64,000 bases of DNA. It comes from an uncultured Collinsella sp. Lineage in GTDB: Bacteria; Actinomycetota; Coriobacteriia; Coriobacteriales; Coriobacteriaceae. The DNA is taken from positions 1 through 64,000 of the forward strand of contig CABUWV010000007.1 in NCBI GenBank assembly GCA_902495355.1, written 5' to 3'. Shown here piece after piece: positions 36,406 to 45,027 of the stretch. Positions within the stretch are counted from its first letter, which is position 1; every line of letters begins with the position of its first letter. A program made the position numbers and the translations under genes. The notes under the pieces are model-generated. The model saw only the letters and a list, made by a program, of their open reading frames with translations. It had not been told where the DNA came from and ran no database searches.

Positions 36406-36517
36406 GCGGGTCTGGCCGTTTAGTTCGCTGCTCGGGCAGTCCTGGCTCGCTCGGAAAGCACATTAAGTGCTTTCCGGCTTGTGCGGAACTCGCGACGAAC
36501 TAAACGGCCAGACCCGC
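36406..36517. repeat. 22-bp inverted repeat element between thrC and thrB
   Basis: Perfect 22-bp arms (36406-36427 with 36496-36517) enclose an inner hairpin with GGAAAGCAC arms. The inside carries GTCCTGGCTCG and TGTGCGGAACTCG, which resemble weakened family A boxes, but in the orientation opposite to both neighbouring genes. Confidence 0.65.
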
Positions 36518-36544
36518 TCGCATGCTCGTCATTATCCCGAAAGC

Positions 36545-36580
36545 TAAATAAAAAGAAGGTGCGCCGGCTTTCGCCGGCGC
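36545..36580 (-). terminator. Intrinsic terminator after thrC
   Basis: The stem GCGCCGGC/GCCGGCGC (36561-36580, loop of four) is followed on the minus strand by ACCTTCTTTTTATTT. It is 12 bp after the thrC stop, so thrB probably has its own promoter or depends on read-through. Confidence 0.85.
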
Positions 36581-36592
36581 TTAATAAGGGAT

Positions 36593-38110
36593 CTAGTCGG
36601 TGCTCATTCGTTTTGCTGCAGACTCGACGTAGCCGGCCATCTCATCGACGTCGCAGACGTCTTCGAAGCGGACGGGTTTGGATTCGAGTTCGGCGAGCTG
36701 GGTCGGGGCGACCGTGTTGGTGGCCTGCTCGAGTACGCGCATAGCCTCAAAATCATCCTCGGGAACGTCGAGGCCCAGGGCGTCGCAGCAGGCGCGCGGG
36801 AACTTGTAGGGGCTGGCGGTCGAAAGCAGCACGCGAGCCTTGGCGCCCTCGGCGGGAGCGACCTTTTCAAAGACGTGATAGCCGCAAGCGGTGTGCGGGT
36901 CGATCACGTAGCCGTTGGCGTCCCAGCAACTCTTGATGGCAGCGCGGACCTCGTCCTCGCTGGCCCAGCCGCAGCCAAAGACGCTCTGAATCTTGGCCAG
37001 CAGCTCGGCGGGTACCTCGTAGCGACCGGTCTGTGCCAACTGCTCCATAAGGCCGGCAACGAGTTCGCAGTCGCCATCGGACAGGAAGTACAGCATGCGC
37101 TCCAGGTTAGAGCTGATGAGGATGTCCATCGACGGCGAGATGGTCGTGAAGAACGGGCGGTTACGGTCGTAGACGCCGGTGGTCAGGAAGTCGGCAAGCA
37201 CGTTGTTCTTGTCGCTCGCGACGATGAGCTTGGCGACGGGCAGGCCCATGCGCTTGGCGTAGTAGCCGGCCAAGATATCGCCAAAGTTGCCGGTGGGCAC
37301 ACAGAACTCTACGGCGTCGCCAGCCTCGATAGCGCCGGCGCGCAGCAGCTGCGCATAGGCGGCAAAGTAGTAGACGACCTGCGGTACCAGACGGCCGACA
37401 TTGATAGAGTTGGCGCTCGAAAGCACCGTGCCGGCGGCTTCCAGGCGCTCGGCAAGCTCCTTATCGGCAAAGATGCGCTTGACGGCGCTCTGGGCGTCGT
37501 CAAAGTTGCCGCGGATGCCGCAGACGGCGACGTTGTCGCCCTCCTGCGTGGACATCTGCAGGTTCTGGACGCGGCTAACCTTGCCCTCGGGATAAAAGAC
37601 GGTGATGCCTGTGCCCGGAGCGTCGGCAAAACCGGCGAGTGCGGCCTTGCCGGTGTCGCCCGACGTGGCAGTGACGATCATGATGCGCTCGGAGCCGCCG
37701 TCCTTGGCGGAAGTGCGGGCCATGAGACGGGGAAGCATTTGCAGGGCGACATCCTTAAAGGCGCTCGTGGGGCCGCCAAAGAGCTCCATCACATAGGTCT
37801 GAGGGGCGTCAGCGCCCGGCGCAGCGTCGAGTTTGACGAGCGGCGTAACCTCTTCACTCGCGAACGTGCCGCGGTATGCTTCGTCGACACACGCCGAAAT
37901 TTCTTCGGCCGTGTAATCATTCAGTAACATTCCCAACACATCTTGAGCGATTTCAAAGTACGATTTATCTGCAAGCGAGCTGATATCGACCTGCTGGGTG
38001 CCGAGCTCGTCCGAGACAAACAGACCCCCGTCGGGAGCGATGCCGGTACGGATTGCCACCTTACTTGAGCACGATAAAGTGCGTCCTCGTGTACTATGAT
38101 AAGTTCCCAT
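36593..38110 (-). CDS. thrC: Threonine synthase
   Basis: The 505-residue PLP enzyme converts O-phosphohomoserine to threonine. The N-terminus YHSTRGRTLSCSSKVAI and the PLP lysine in PTSAFKDVALQ (near residue 115) identify the longer class of threonine synthase. Other matches are TATSGDTGKAALAGF and VPTGNFGDILAGYYAKRMG. The start at 38110 carries AGGAG about 10 bases upstream; the frame extends further without support. It is divergent from lysC across 104 bp, so the two halves of the aspartate/threonine block probably share a control region. Confidence 0.95.
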   Translation of the reverse strand: MGTYHSTRGRTLSCSSKVAIRTGIAPDGGLFVSDELGTQQVDISSLADKSYFEIAQDVLGMLLNDYTAEEISACVDEAYRGTFASEEVTPLVKLDAAPGADAPQTYVMELFGGPTSAFKDVALQMLPRLMARTSAKDGGSERIMIVTATSGDTGKAALAGFADAPGTGITVFYPEGKVSRVQNLQMSTQEGDNVAVCGIRGNFDDAQSAVKRIFADKELAERLEAAGTVLSSANSINVGRLVPQVVYYFAAYAQLLRAGAIEAGDAVEFCVPTGNFGDILAGYYAKRMGLPVAKLIVASDKNNVLADFLTTGVYDRNRPFFTTISPSMDILISSNLERMLYFLSDGDCELVAGLMEQLAQTGRYEVPAELLAKIQSVFGCGWASEDEVRAAIKSCWDANGYVIDPHTACGYHVFEKVAPAEGAKARVLLSTASPYKFPRACCDALGLDVPEDDFEAMRVLEQATNTVAPTQLAELESKPVRFEDVCDVDEMAGYVESAAKRMSTD

Positions 38111-38214
38111 ATAACACTGCTCCTCGGATGCCTTGGTCCCAATCGGTGAAACCATGGTATCAGAGCGTGCAAAATAGGTTCGCAGAGGCTTTTTAGAAAG
38201 GTAACCTCCAGCCC

Positions 38215-39603
38215 ATGATTAAGATTGCCAAGTTTGGCGGCTCGTCGGTCGCCGACGCCGAACACTTCAAGAAGATCAAGGCCATCGTCGATGCCGACCC
38301 GGCTCGCCGTTTTGTGGTGGTTTCCGCCTGCGGTCGCCGTTTTAAGGGTGACACCAAGGTGACCGACCTGCTCTATCTGGTCAATGCGCACGTTAAGTAC
38401 CACGTGTCGTGTGAGGAGCTGCTTGAGGACATTGGCCAGCGCTATTTTGATATCGCTGACGAGCTGGAGCTCACCTATCCCATCCGTGAGGAGTTCGCGG
38501 CCTTTGCCGAGCGCGCCCGCTCGGGCGGTTACTCCACCGAGGAGCTCGTGAGCCGCGGTGAGTACTTCACCGCTCGCCTGATGGCCGAGTACCTGGGCCT
38601 GCCGTTCCTGGATGCCGCGACGGTCGTTGCGTTCCATCACGACGGTACGCTCAGCATGAACCGCACCTCCGAGCTGGTGCAGGAGTACGGTCAGCAGGGC
38701 GGCTTTGTTATGCCCGGTTTCTACGGCGCGACGCGTGAGGGCCAGATCAAGCTGCTCGATCGTGGCGGCGGCGATATCTCGGGCTCGATTTTGGCTAAGT
38801 GCCTGGGCGCCGACCTATACGAGAACTGGACCGACGTCTCGGGTTTCTATTCTGCGGATCCGCGTATTGTTCCGGAGGCTCAGCCCATTGCGCGCGTTAC
38901 CTACGAGGAGCTGCGCGAGCTTTCGTACATGGGCGCAAGCGTCCTGCACGAGGAAGCCGTGTTTCCCGTGCGCGAGGCAGGCATTCCGCTGGTCATCAAG
39001 AACACCAATGCGCCGCAGGACCCCGGCACCATCATTAGCGAGACGGCTGATGAAGGCGAGGCGGAGCCCATCATTACCGGCGTGACCGGCAAGCGCGGTT
39101 TTGTCGCCATCAACGTCGCCCGCGACCGCACCAAGCCCCGCGTCGGCTTTATGCGCCGTGCGCTTTCGGTGTTCGAGCGCTATGACGTTTCCGTCGAGCA
39201 CATGCCCACCGGTGTCGACCGCTTTGGCGCCGTGGTGCAGGAGCAGGATGTGCACGATTCACTGTACTCACTCGTGGGCGACATCCAGCAGGAGGTCGAA
39301 CCGCTCGAGATCGAGGTTGTCGAGGGCTTGGCGCTCATCGCTACCGTCGGCCGCAACCTGCGCGGTCGTGCAGGTATCTCGGGCCATCTGTTTGGCATGC
39401 TCGGCCAGGCCGGCGTGAGCGTGCGTATGATTTCGCAGAGCTGTGACGAGATCAACATCATTATCGGTGTCGAGGAGAAGGACTTCGACCTAGCGATTCG
39501 GACCATTTACCGTGCCTTCTCCGATGAGAACGGCATTGTGAAGGTCTCCGACCTGGAGGCTCCCGCGCCGGTCGATCCCGCTCTGGCCGCGCTCAAAAAG
39601 TAG
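38215..39603 (+). CDS. lysC: Aspartate kinase
   Basis: The 462-residue enzyme phosphorylates aspartate, the first step towards lysine, methionine and threonine. Motifs: KFGGSSVADAEHFKKI at the N-terminus, then GGGDISGSILAKCLGAD and TDVSGFYSADPRIV for the kinase domain, and two ACT-type regulatory repeats after about residue 300 (GFVAINVARDRTKPRVGFM, VSVRMISQSCDEINI). It is a monofunctional kinase without a homoserine dehydrogenase domain. A GAAAGG sequence lies upstream of the ATG. It forms a pair with asd 173 bp downstream. Confidence 0.95.
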   Translation: MIKIAKFGGSSVADAEHFKKIKAIVDADPARRFVVVSACGRRFKGDTKVTDLLYLVNAHVKYHVSCEELLEDIGQRYFDIADELELTYPIREEFAAFAERARSGGYSTEELVSRGEYFTARLMAEYLGLPFLDAATVVAFHHDGTLSMNRTSELVQEYGQQGGFVMPGFYGATREGQIKLLDRGGGDISGSILAKCLGADLYENWTDVSGFYSADPRIVPEAQPIARVTYEELRELSYMGASVLHEEAVFPVREAGIPLVIKNTNAPQDPGTIISETADEGEAEPIITGVTGKRGFVAINVARDRTKPRVGFMRRALSVFERYDVSVEHMPTGVDRFGAVVQEQDVHDSLYSLVGDIQQEVEPLEIEVVEGLALIATVGRNLRGRAGISGHLFGMLGQAGVSVRMISQSCDEINIIIGVEEKDFDLAIRTIYRAFSDENGIVKVSDLEAPAPVDPALAALKK

Positions 39604-39776
39604 CGACTGCTCGGTAGATTTTTGGGTCATGTCTCAAAAAACTAAGGCGGGGCGTTTCGTTTCGGTTTCGTTTCGACGGGGCGGGTTTCGTGTCCGCCCC
39701 GTTCTTGTATACACTGGCAACAATATTCGGCCTGCTTGGCGTGCGGGCGATAGCCACAACCTTTAAAGGGGGAAGC

Positions 39777-40802
39777 ATGAAACAGTACACGGTTGCTATT
39801 TTGGGCGCCACGGGAGCCGTGGGCACCCAGATGCTCGAGTGCCTCAACGAGCAGGAGTTTCCGGTCGGTAAGCTCAAGCTGCTAGCGAGCGCGCGCTCTG
39901 CAGGCAAGACCGTTGAGTTCCGCGGCGAGCAGGTTGTGATTGAGGAGGCTTGCCCCGAGGCCTTTGAGGGCTGCGACATCGTACTCGGCGCCGCCGGCGA
40001 CGATATCGCCAAGGAGCTGCTGCCTGAGGCCGTCAAGCGCGGCGCCGTCGTAGTCGATAACAGCCACGCCTTCCGCATGGATCCCGAGGTGCCGCTGGTC
40101 GTGCCCGAGATCAATGCCGATGACATTGAGTGGCACCACGGCCTGATTGCCAACCCCAACTGCGCGACTATCATCGGCCTGGTTCCCACCTGGCCGCTGC
40201 ACCAGCTTGCCGGCGTGAAGCGTATGATCGTGTCCACGTATCAGGCAGCTTCGGGCGCTGGCGCGCCCGGTATGGCCGAGCTCGAGGCTCAGCTGGCCGC
40301 TCTGGGCCGTGACGAGGAGATTCCCGAGCCGCGCGCCTTTGCCGCCCAGCTGGCGAGCAACCTGATTCCGCAGATTGGCGGCGTCAAGGAGGAGGGCTTT
40401 ACCTCCGAGGAGATGAAGTTGCAAAACGAGGGCCGCAAGATCATGCACCTGCCCGAGCTGCGCGTGAACTGCACCTGTGTGCGCGTGCCGGTGCTGCGTT
40501 CGCACTCCGAGAGCATTACGCTCGAGTTTGAGCGCGACATCACGGTGGAAGAGGCCCGCGCTGCGCTGGCTGCCGCTCCGGGCGTGAAGCTCGTTGACGA
40601 CATGGGCGCCGAGGATGCGCACGACCGCTTCCCCATGCCGATGGACACCTCCGACCAGGACCTGATTTGGGTCGGTCGCGTACGCCGCGACATCTCGAAC
40701 CCCGAGGCCGCGCGTGGCATCACCTTCTGGTGCTGCGGCGACCAAATCCGTAAGGGCGCGGCAACCAACGCCGTCCAGATCGCTAAGCTGCTCTGCGAGT
40801 AG
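39777..40802 (+). CDS. asd: Aspartate-semialdehyde dehydrogenase
   Basis: The 341-residue enzyme reduces aspartyl phosphate to aspartate semialdehyde with NADPH. The NADP motif GATGAVGTQML is at the N-terminus, the catalytic cysteine lies in NPNCATIIGL (near residue 128), and there is a DNSHAFRMDPEVPLV stretch before it. AAAGGGGG precedes ATG 39777. It follows lysC in the same pathway. A family A element starts 12 bp after its stop codon. Confidence 0.96.
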   Translation: MKQYTVAILGATGAVGTQMLECLNEQEFPVGKLKLLASARSAGKTVEFRGEQVVIEEACPEAFEGCDIVLGAAGDDIAKELLPEAVKRGAVVVDNSHAFRMDPEVPLVVPEINADDIEWHHGLIANPNCATIIGLVPTWPLHQLAGVKRMIVSTYQAASGAGAPGMAELEAQLAALGRDEEIPEPRAFAAQLASNLIPQIGGVKEEGFTSEEMKLQNEGRKIMHLPELRVNCTCVRVPVLRSHSESITLEFERDITVEEARAALAAAPGVKLVDDMGAEDAHDRFPMPMDTSDQDLIWVGRVRRDISNPEAARGITFWCCGDQIRKGAATNAVQIAKLLCE

Positions 40803-40814
40803 TGTGACCTGTCC

Positions 40815-40944
40815 GGCGGGGGCCGGGCTTAGTTTTCAGAACGTCCTCGACCATGTGTGGCGCCTTGTCCTGCTCCTTCGGAGCCGCGGACAAGGCGCCA
40901 CACTGGTCTGCGGAGTGTTCTGAAAGCTAAGCCCGGCCCCCGCC
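40815..40944 (+). repeat. Family A nested-stem 3' element (copy A4, after asd)
   Basis: The outer 28-bp arms (40815-40842 with 40917-40944) pair fully except for one G-T wobble, which is tolerated in RNA. Box 1 is CGTCCTCGACCATG, the inner stem contains TGGCGCCTTGTCC with a cTTCGg apex, and box 2 is TCTGCGGAGTGTT. Sense orientation. The following 260 bp up to ogt hold nothing else that I can support. Confidence 0.85.
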
Positions 40945-41204
40945 TGCGGTGACTCGGCTGCGAGCAGTCTGCGATGGGGCCGTTGTTGGTTGGGGCCGCT
41001 GGCCTGATGTGGGGGCGCGCGGCTGTTGCGGGCCCTGGTCCCGGTGGCGGCCTCGGCGCTTTGCGCCTGCCGCCTTTGGGGACTGTGGGGCGCGGCCGGC
41101 AGCTGCGGCGCTTCGCGCCTGCTGCCTGAGGTGACTTTGGGGTCGATTGGGGTTGTCTGCACAATTCGCGGTATTATGTTGCGGAGTTTTGAAAGGAGCC
41201 GCTG

Positions 41205-41783
41205 GTGGTCACGACGACGTTTGCTTCGCCTTTGGGCGAAATCCTGCTTGCCGCTGATGGCCGCGGTTTGACGGGGCTTTGGTTTGAGGGGCAGGAGCAC
41301 TTCGGCTCCACGCTTCTCAAAGAAGATCCCGAACATGTTGAAGGCGCCGATGCGGTTTCTGGTGCTGGCGGCATGTCTTCGGTGAATCCGACAAACGGTG
41401 CTGCCTCGTCGGTACTTGAGCGTTCTTGGGCTTGGCTGAATGCTTATTTTGCGGGGCAGGAGCCTCGGTTTACGCCGCCGTTGCATATGATTGGTACGGC
41501 GTTTCAGCGCGAGGTTTGGTTTGAGCTGCTTTCTATCCCGCGTGGCGAGGTCGCTACGTATGGTGAGATCGCCCAGCGTGTTGCGGCTCGACATCGTGTA
41601 CCGGGAAACGAAGCACCCGTTGCGTCTCCCCGTGCCGTGGGGGCCGCGGTCGCGCGTAATCCCATTTCGATTATTGTGCCGTGCCATCGCGTGGTTGCCG
41701 CCGATGGTTCGCTCAACGGATATGCCGGCGGCCTCGACCGCAAGGAGTGGCTGCTGCGGCTTGAGGGCGCGTACGAGGAGTAA
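41205..41783 (+). CDS. ogt: Methylated-DNA--protein-cysteine methyltransferase
   Basis: The 192-residue suicide enzyme removes the alkyl group from O6-methylguanine. The active-site motif PCHRVV (near residue 161, IIVPCHRVVAADGSLNGYAG) and the DNA-binding LLSIPRGEVATYGEIA are clear. The start is a GTG with AAAGGAG about 8 bases upstream. An extra loop of low complexity (about residues 45-65) lies between the N-terminal domain and the helical core. It is convergent with the CLC gene. Confidence 0.94.
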   Translation: MVTTTFASPLGEILLAADGRGLTGLWFEGQEHFGSTLLKEDPEHVEGADAVSGAGGMSSVNPTNGAASSVLERSWAWLNAYFAGQEPRFTPPLHMIGTAFQREVWFELLSIPRGEVATYGEIAQRVAARHRVPGNEAPVASPRAVGAAVARNPISIIVPCHRVVAADGSLNGYAGGLDRKEWLLRLEGAYEE

Positions 41784-41788
41784 CGCTC

Positions 41789-41970
41789 GAGCACTTTGCA
41801 TAGCCAAGATGCCGTGAAAGAACGGGACATGCTTTCCGAATGGAGGCTCAGACGGAAACTACGTCCCGGAATTCCGTTTTAAAGCGGGATGCGCTTTCCG
41901 AATGGCGTTCCAAGCGGAAACCGTGTCCCGGAATACAGCCTCAGAGTGGGACGCCGTTTCCGGCTGAGAC
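41789..41970. repeat. Tandem 62-bp hairpin repeats behind a partial family B box
   Basis: Units beginning GGGAC/GGGAT at 41824, 41886 and 41948 give an exact 62-bp period. Each unit can fold on itself (GGGAC with GTCCC, TTTCCG with CGGAAA); the third is partial. In front, GAGCA at 41789 and AAGATGCCGTGAAAG at 41805-41819 match the outer boxes of the family B element. It lies between convergent genes. Confidence 0.65.
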
Positions 41971-41989
41971 CACCTGCCTGGACATCGAT

Positions 41990-43240
41990 CTACGCCCGCT
42001 CCTGCAGGGCGTAGATGGACTTATCCATGTTGAACAGGTAAGCCACAACGCAGACGATGAAGAACGCCGACAGATTACCGAAACCGAAGACCTCGCAACC
42101 GATAAGGATGGTCGCGAGCAGCGTGTTGGTGGCGCTGCCAAAGACGGCGGCGTATCCCAGCGCGGCGCAAAGTTCGATGGGCATGCCGAGGATTCCGGCG
42201 AGCACGACGCCAAGGCTCGCTCCGATGGAGAACAACGGCGTCACCTCGCCACCCTGATATCCTGCGGCAAGCGTGGTAATGGTGAGTGCGAATTTGAGCG
42301 CCCAGTCCCAAGGCATGATGGCGTCCTTGCCGTCACCGTTGAGCGCTGCCGATATCAGGTTGGTACCAAGTCCGCAGTATCGCCCCTGCCACAGTGTGAA
42401 CAGAATCGCTGATAGCGCGATGCCCATAACGGCGATTCGTACATAGGGGTTGGGGAGCAGTCGCGCCGCAAGGGTCTTGGCGTGGGCAAGGCACCAGGCA
42501 AAGGCGCCGCCTACCATGCCAAACGCGATACCCAGCACCGCAAGCCGTCCAAGACCGGGGAGATCAAGCGCGTATGAGGCGACAACGGCGACTTCGAACT
42601 TCTCGAGTCCCAGGGCGCCGGAGGTCATACTTGCGGCGAGCGAGGCCGTAAGCGCGGGGAACAGCGCGCGGTATTCCATGCGTCCTGCGACCAGTACTTC
42701 GATAGCAAAGACCGTGGCGGCGAGTGGCGTTCGAAAGAGTCCGGCAAAGCCGGCGGCCATGCCGATAAGCAAAAACGTGTTGCCGGGGTTTCGGAAAGGT
42801 AGACGCCGGCCGATCCAGTGCGAAACGGTTGCACCGATCTGCACGGCTACGCCCTCGCGTCCCGCGCTGCCGCCAAAGAGGTGCGTCCCCCACGTGCTCA
42901 GCATAACGAGCGGCACGAGACGCGGGGAGATGACGTCTTCGCGCCCGTGGCCTACGTCAAATACCAGGCTCATGCCGCGGTCGGTGCCCTTGCCCCAAGT
43001 ACGGTAGGCAAACACGATGGCAAGGCCCGCGAGGGCGAGGAAGGGAAGAAGCAGGGTGATGTACTCGTCGCGGAAGACGCCAATCGCCAGAAGCACGCGT
43101 CCAAAGAGGGCACAGATGACGCCAACGATGATGCCGATAGGGATTCCGACGGCACCCATAAGCACGAGGCCGCTATAGGTGTTGAGCAAGCGTTTGATTC
43201 TGCTCGATACGTTGCTTTCCGACATTTTGTTTTCCGACAC
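41990..43240 (-). CDS. CLC family ion transporter, fluoride-type (CLC-F-like)
   Basis: A 416-residue membrane protein with about ten to twelve hydrophobic segments. The selectivity and gating stretches read GGSAGREGVAVQIG (gating Glu129) and GYQGGEVTPLF. Classic chloride transporters have GREGP and GGIFAP; GREG(T/V)AVQ with GGEVTP is the pattern of the fluoride/proton antiporter branch (EriC-F). Fluoride export is therefore the more likely role, by family knowledge. The start is a GTG at 43240; an ATG five codons later is equally possible. No crcB/fluoride riboswitch fold was recognisable upstream. Confidence 0.85.
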   Translation of the reverse strand: MSENKMSESNVSSRIKRLLNTYSGLVLMGAVGIPIGIIVGVICALFGRVLLAIGVFRDEYITLLLPFLALAGLAIVFAYRTWGKGTDRGMSLVFDVGHGREDVISPRLVPLVMLSTWGTHLFGGSAGREGVAVQIGATVSHWIGRRLPFRNPGNTFLLIGMAAGFAGLFRTPLAATVFAIEVLVAGRMEYRALFPALTASLAASMTSGALGLEKFEVAVVASYALDLPGLGRLAVLGIAFGMVGGAFAWCLAHAKTLAARLLPNPYVRIAVMGIALSAILFTLWQGRYCGLGTNLISAALNGDGKDAIMPWDWALKFALTITTLAAGYQGGEVTPLFSIGASLGVVLAGILGMPIELCAALGYAAVFGSATNTLLATILIGCEVFGFGNLSAFFIVCVVAYLFNMDKSIYALQERA

Positions 43241-43310
43241 TTGCTCTCTTGATAGAAAAAGAGCTGGAGTTGCGCATCGTTGAGAGGCTTTCCAGCTTTA
43301 GCAAAACAAA

Positions 43311-43337
43311 CTTATAAGATGCGACGGGCCGCGTCAA
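43311..43337 (-). promoter_or_regulatory. Possible promoter of the CLC-F-like gene
   Basis: On the minus strand TTGACG is followed after 15 bases by TATAAG; the spacing is short. The resulting leader would contain a hairpin with AGCTGGA arms (43262-43268 with 43291-43297). Confidence 0.4.
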
Positions 43338-43410
43338 GATAATTACCGGACGGCCTAGGAGGCGGCTGGTTGGCTGGCTTAAAACCCAGCGCGTGAAATG
43401 ACGCTCCGCG

Positions 43411-44049
43411 CTATTCAGCGCGCTTGATAGGATGACGAACCACGGTCTTTAGTTTCTCCGGTGCACATTTGCGTGGATCGGAGAGATAGATTTCGTGATG
43501 TAAACGGGTGCCTGAGAAGTCGGGGACATAGCCCTGCTCGGTCGTGTATTCATGCATAGCGTTTACGGTCGCCGGTTCGTCGTCATAGGGCCCGGTGTGC
43601 ATGCATTGAACGCAGAGACCCTCGTCAACTTTAAGCAGCTCGACGGCAGAAAAGTCCAGTTTCTTTTTGGCCGTGGCCTCCGCGACTGCCCAGTCAAAAT
43701 CATCTCGGCTGACGAAATCGGGCAGGCGGATGCACGAGATAAAGTTGAAATCGTCCTTGCGTACATAATCGATGTCGCCGCTCGGGGAGTCTTGCCACCA
43801 GAAACCCTCGAGCGGAGGTACCACAAAGTCGAAATAGCCCTCGATACTCCTTGAGCCTTTCTTCGACATCTTGACGGTATAGGCGATGCCGTAAAGCAGC
43901 GGCAGGGCGTTTTGATACTCGCCACCTTCAGTATTTGGGTCGCCCTTTCCGCGAACGGCAACGTAGCTCATAGGCGGGACAGTTACGATACTCGGCTTGC
44001 TCGCAGGTCTGTAGAGCTCCTTGCATTCCTTCTTAAAGTCGAACGCCAT
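43411..44049 (-). CDS. GyrI-like domain protein (small-molecule-binding)
   Basis: The 212-residue protein lacks a DNA-binding domain and matches GyrI-like stand-alone proteins: YRPASKPSIVTVPPMSYVAV at the start, a central WWQDSPSGDIDYVRK, and a C-terminal CVQCMHTGPYDDEPATVNAM, HHEIYLSDPRKCAPEKLKT. Some relatives (SbmC/GyrI of E. coli) protect DNA gyrase from inhibitors and are SOS-induced. Others bind or hydrolyse toxic small molecules. A perfect LexA-type palindrome lies 57 bp upstream, which supports a stress role. No operon partner. Confidence 0.85.
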   Translation of the reverse strand: MAFDFKKECKELYRPASKPSIVTVPPMSYVAVRGKGDPNTEGGEYQNALPLLYGIAYTVKMSKKGSRSIEGYFDFVVPPLEGFWWQDSPSGDIDYVRKDDFNFISCIRLPDFVSRDDFDWAVAEATAKKKLDFSAVELLKVDEGLCVQCMHTGPYDDEPATVNAMHEYTTEQGYVPDFSGTRLHHEIYLSDPRKCAPEKLKTVVRHPIKRAE

Positions 44050-44105
44050 GTTGGCCGCCTTTCTGCGTATTGGCCTGCTTAGATAACGGAATCATATCAT
44101 AGAAA

Positions 44106-44119
44106 CGAACAGCTGTTCG
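44106..44119. promoter_or_regulatory. LexA-type SOS box upstream of the GyrI-like gene
   Basis: CGAACAGCTGTTCG is a perfect 14-bp palindrome that matches the Gram-positive/actinobacterial LexA consensus CGAACNNNNGTTCG at all ten defined positions. It lies 57-70 bp before the start codon at 44049. It is the only such site I found in the window. Confidence 0.65.
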
Positions 44120-44220
44120 AATGATTTGGCTGACAGATTGAGATGCGTGCGTTGTGTTTGGCGGTCGGCCTGACCCCGTCGATGATGTCTCTGCCTTCCC
44201 GGCGCCTCATCTATAGCCGC

Positions 44221-44273
44221 CATTTCCCCATATAAAACCTGCCAAAATAAACCTGTCCCTTTTTGGTAGGTGC
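44221..44273 (-). repeat. GGGACAGG repeat, copy C2
   Basis: Minus-strand copy of the C1 unit: CCTACCAAAA, AGGGACAGGTTTA, TTTTGGCAGG, ending in TTTATATGGGGAAAT. It lies 48 bp before the MacB-like ATPase gene. Confidence 0.7.
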
Positions 44274-44320
44274 GAAATGGGTAATACTAAAGAGTTATCC
44301 GACCAGATGGGAATTAATCG

Positions 44321-45022
<702 letters not shown>

Positions 45023-45027
45023 CGCCC

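Noticed and set aside
43241..43410. Fluoride riboswitch before the CLC-F-like gene
   Set aside because: I could not find the conserved GGNGAUGG core or the pseudoknot partner by eye; a covariance search would decide.
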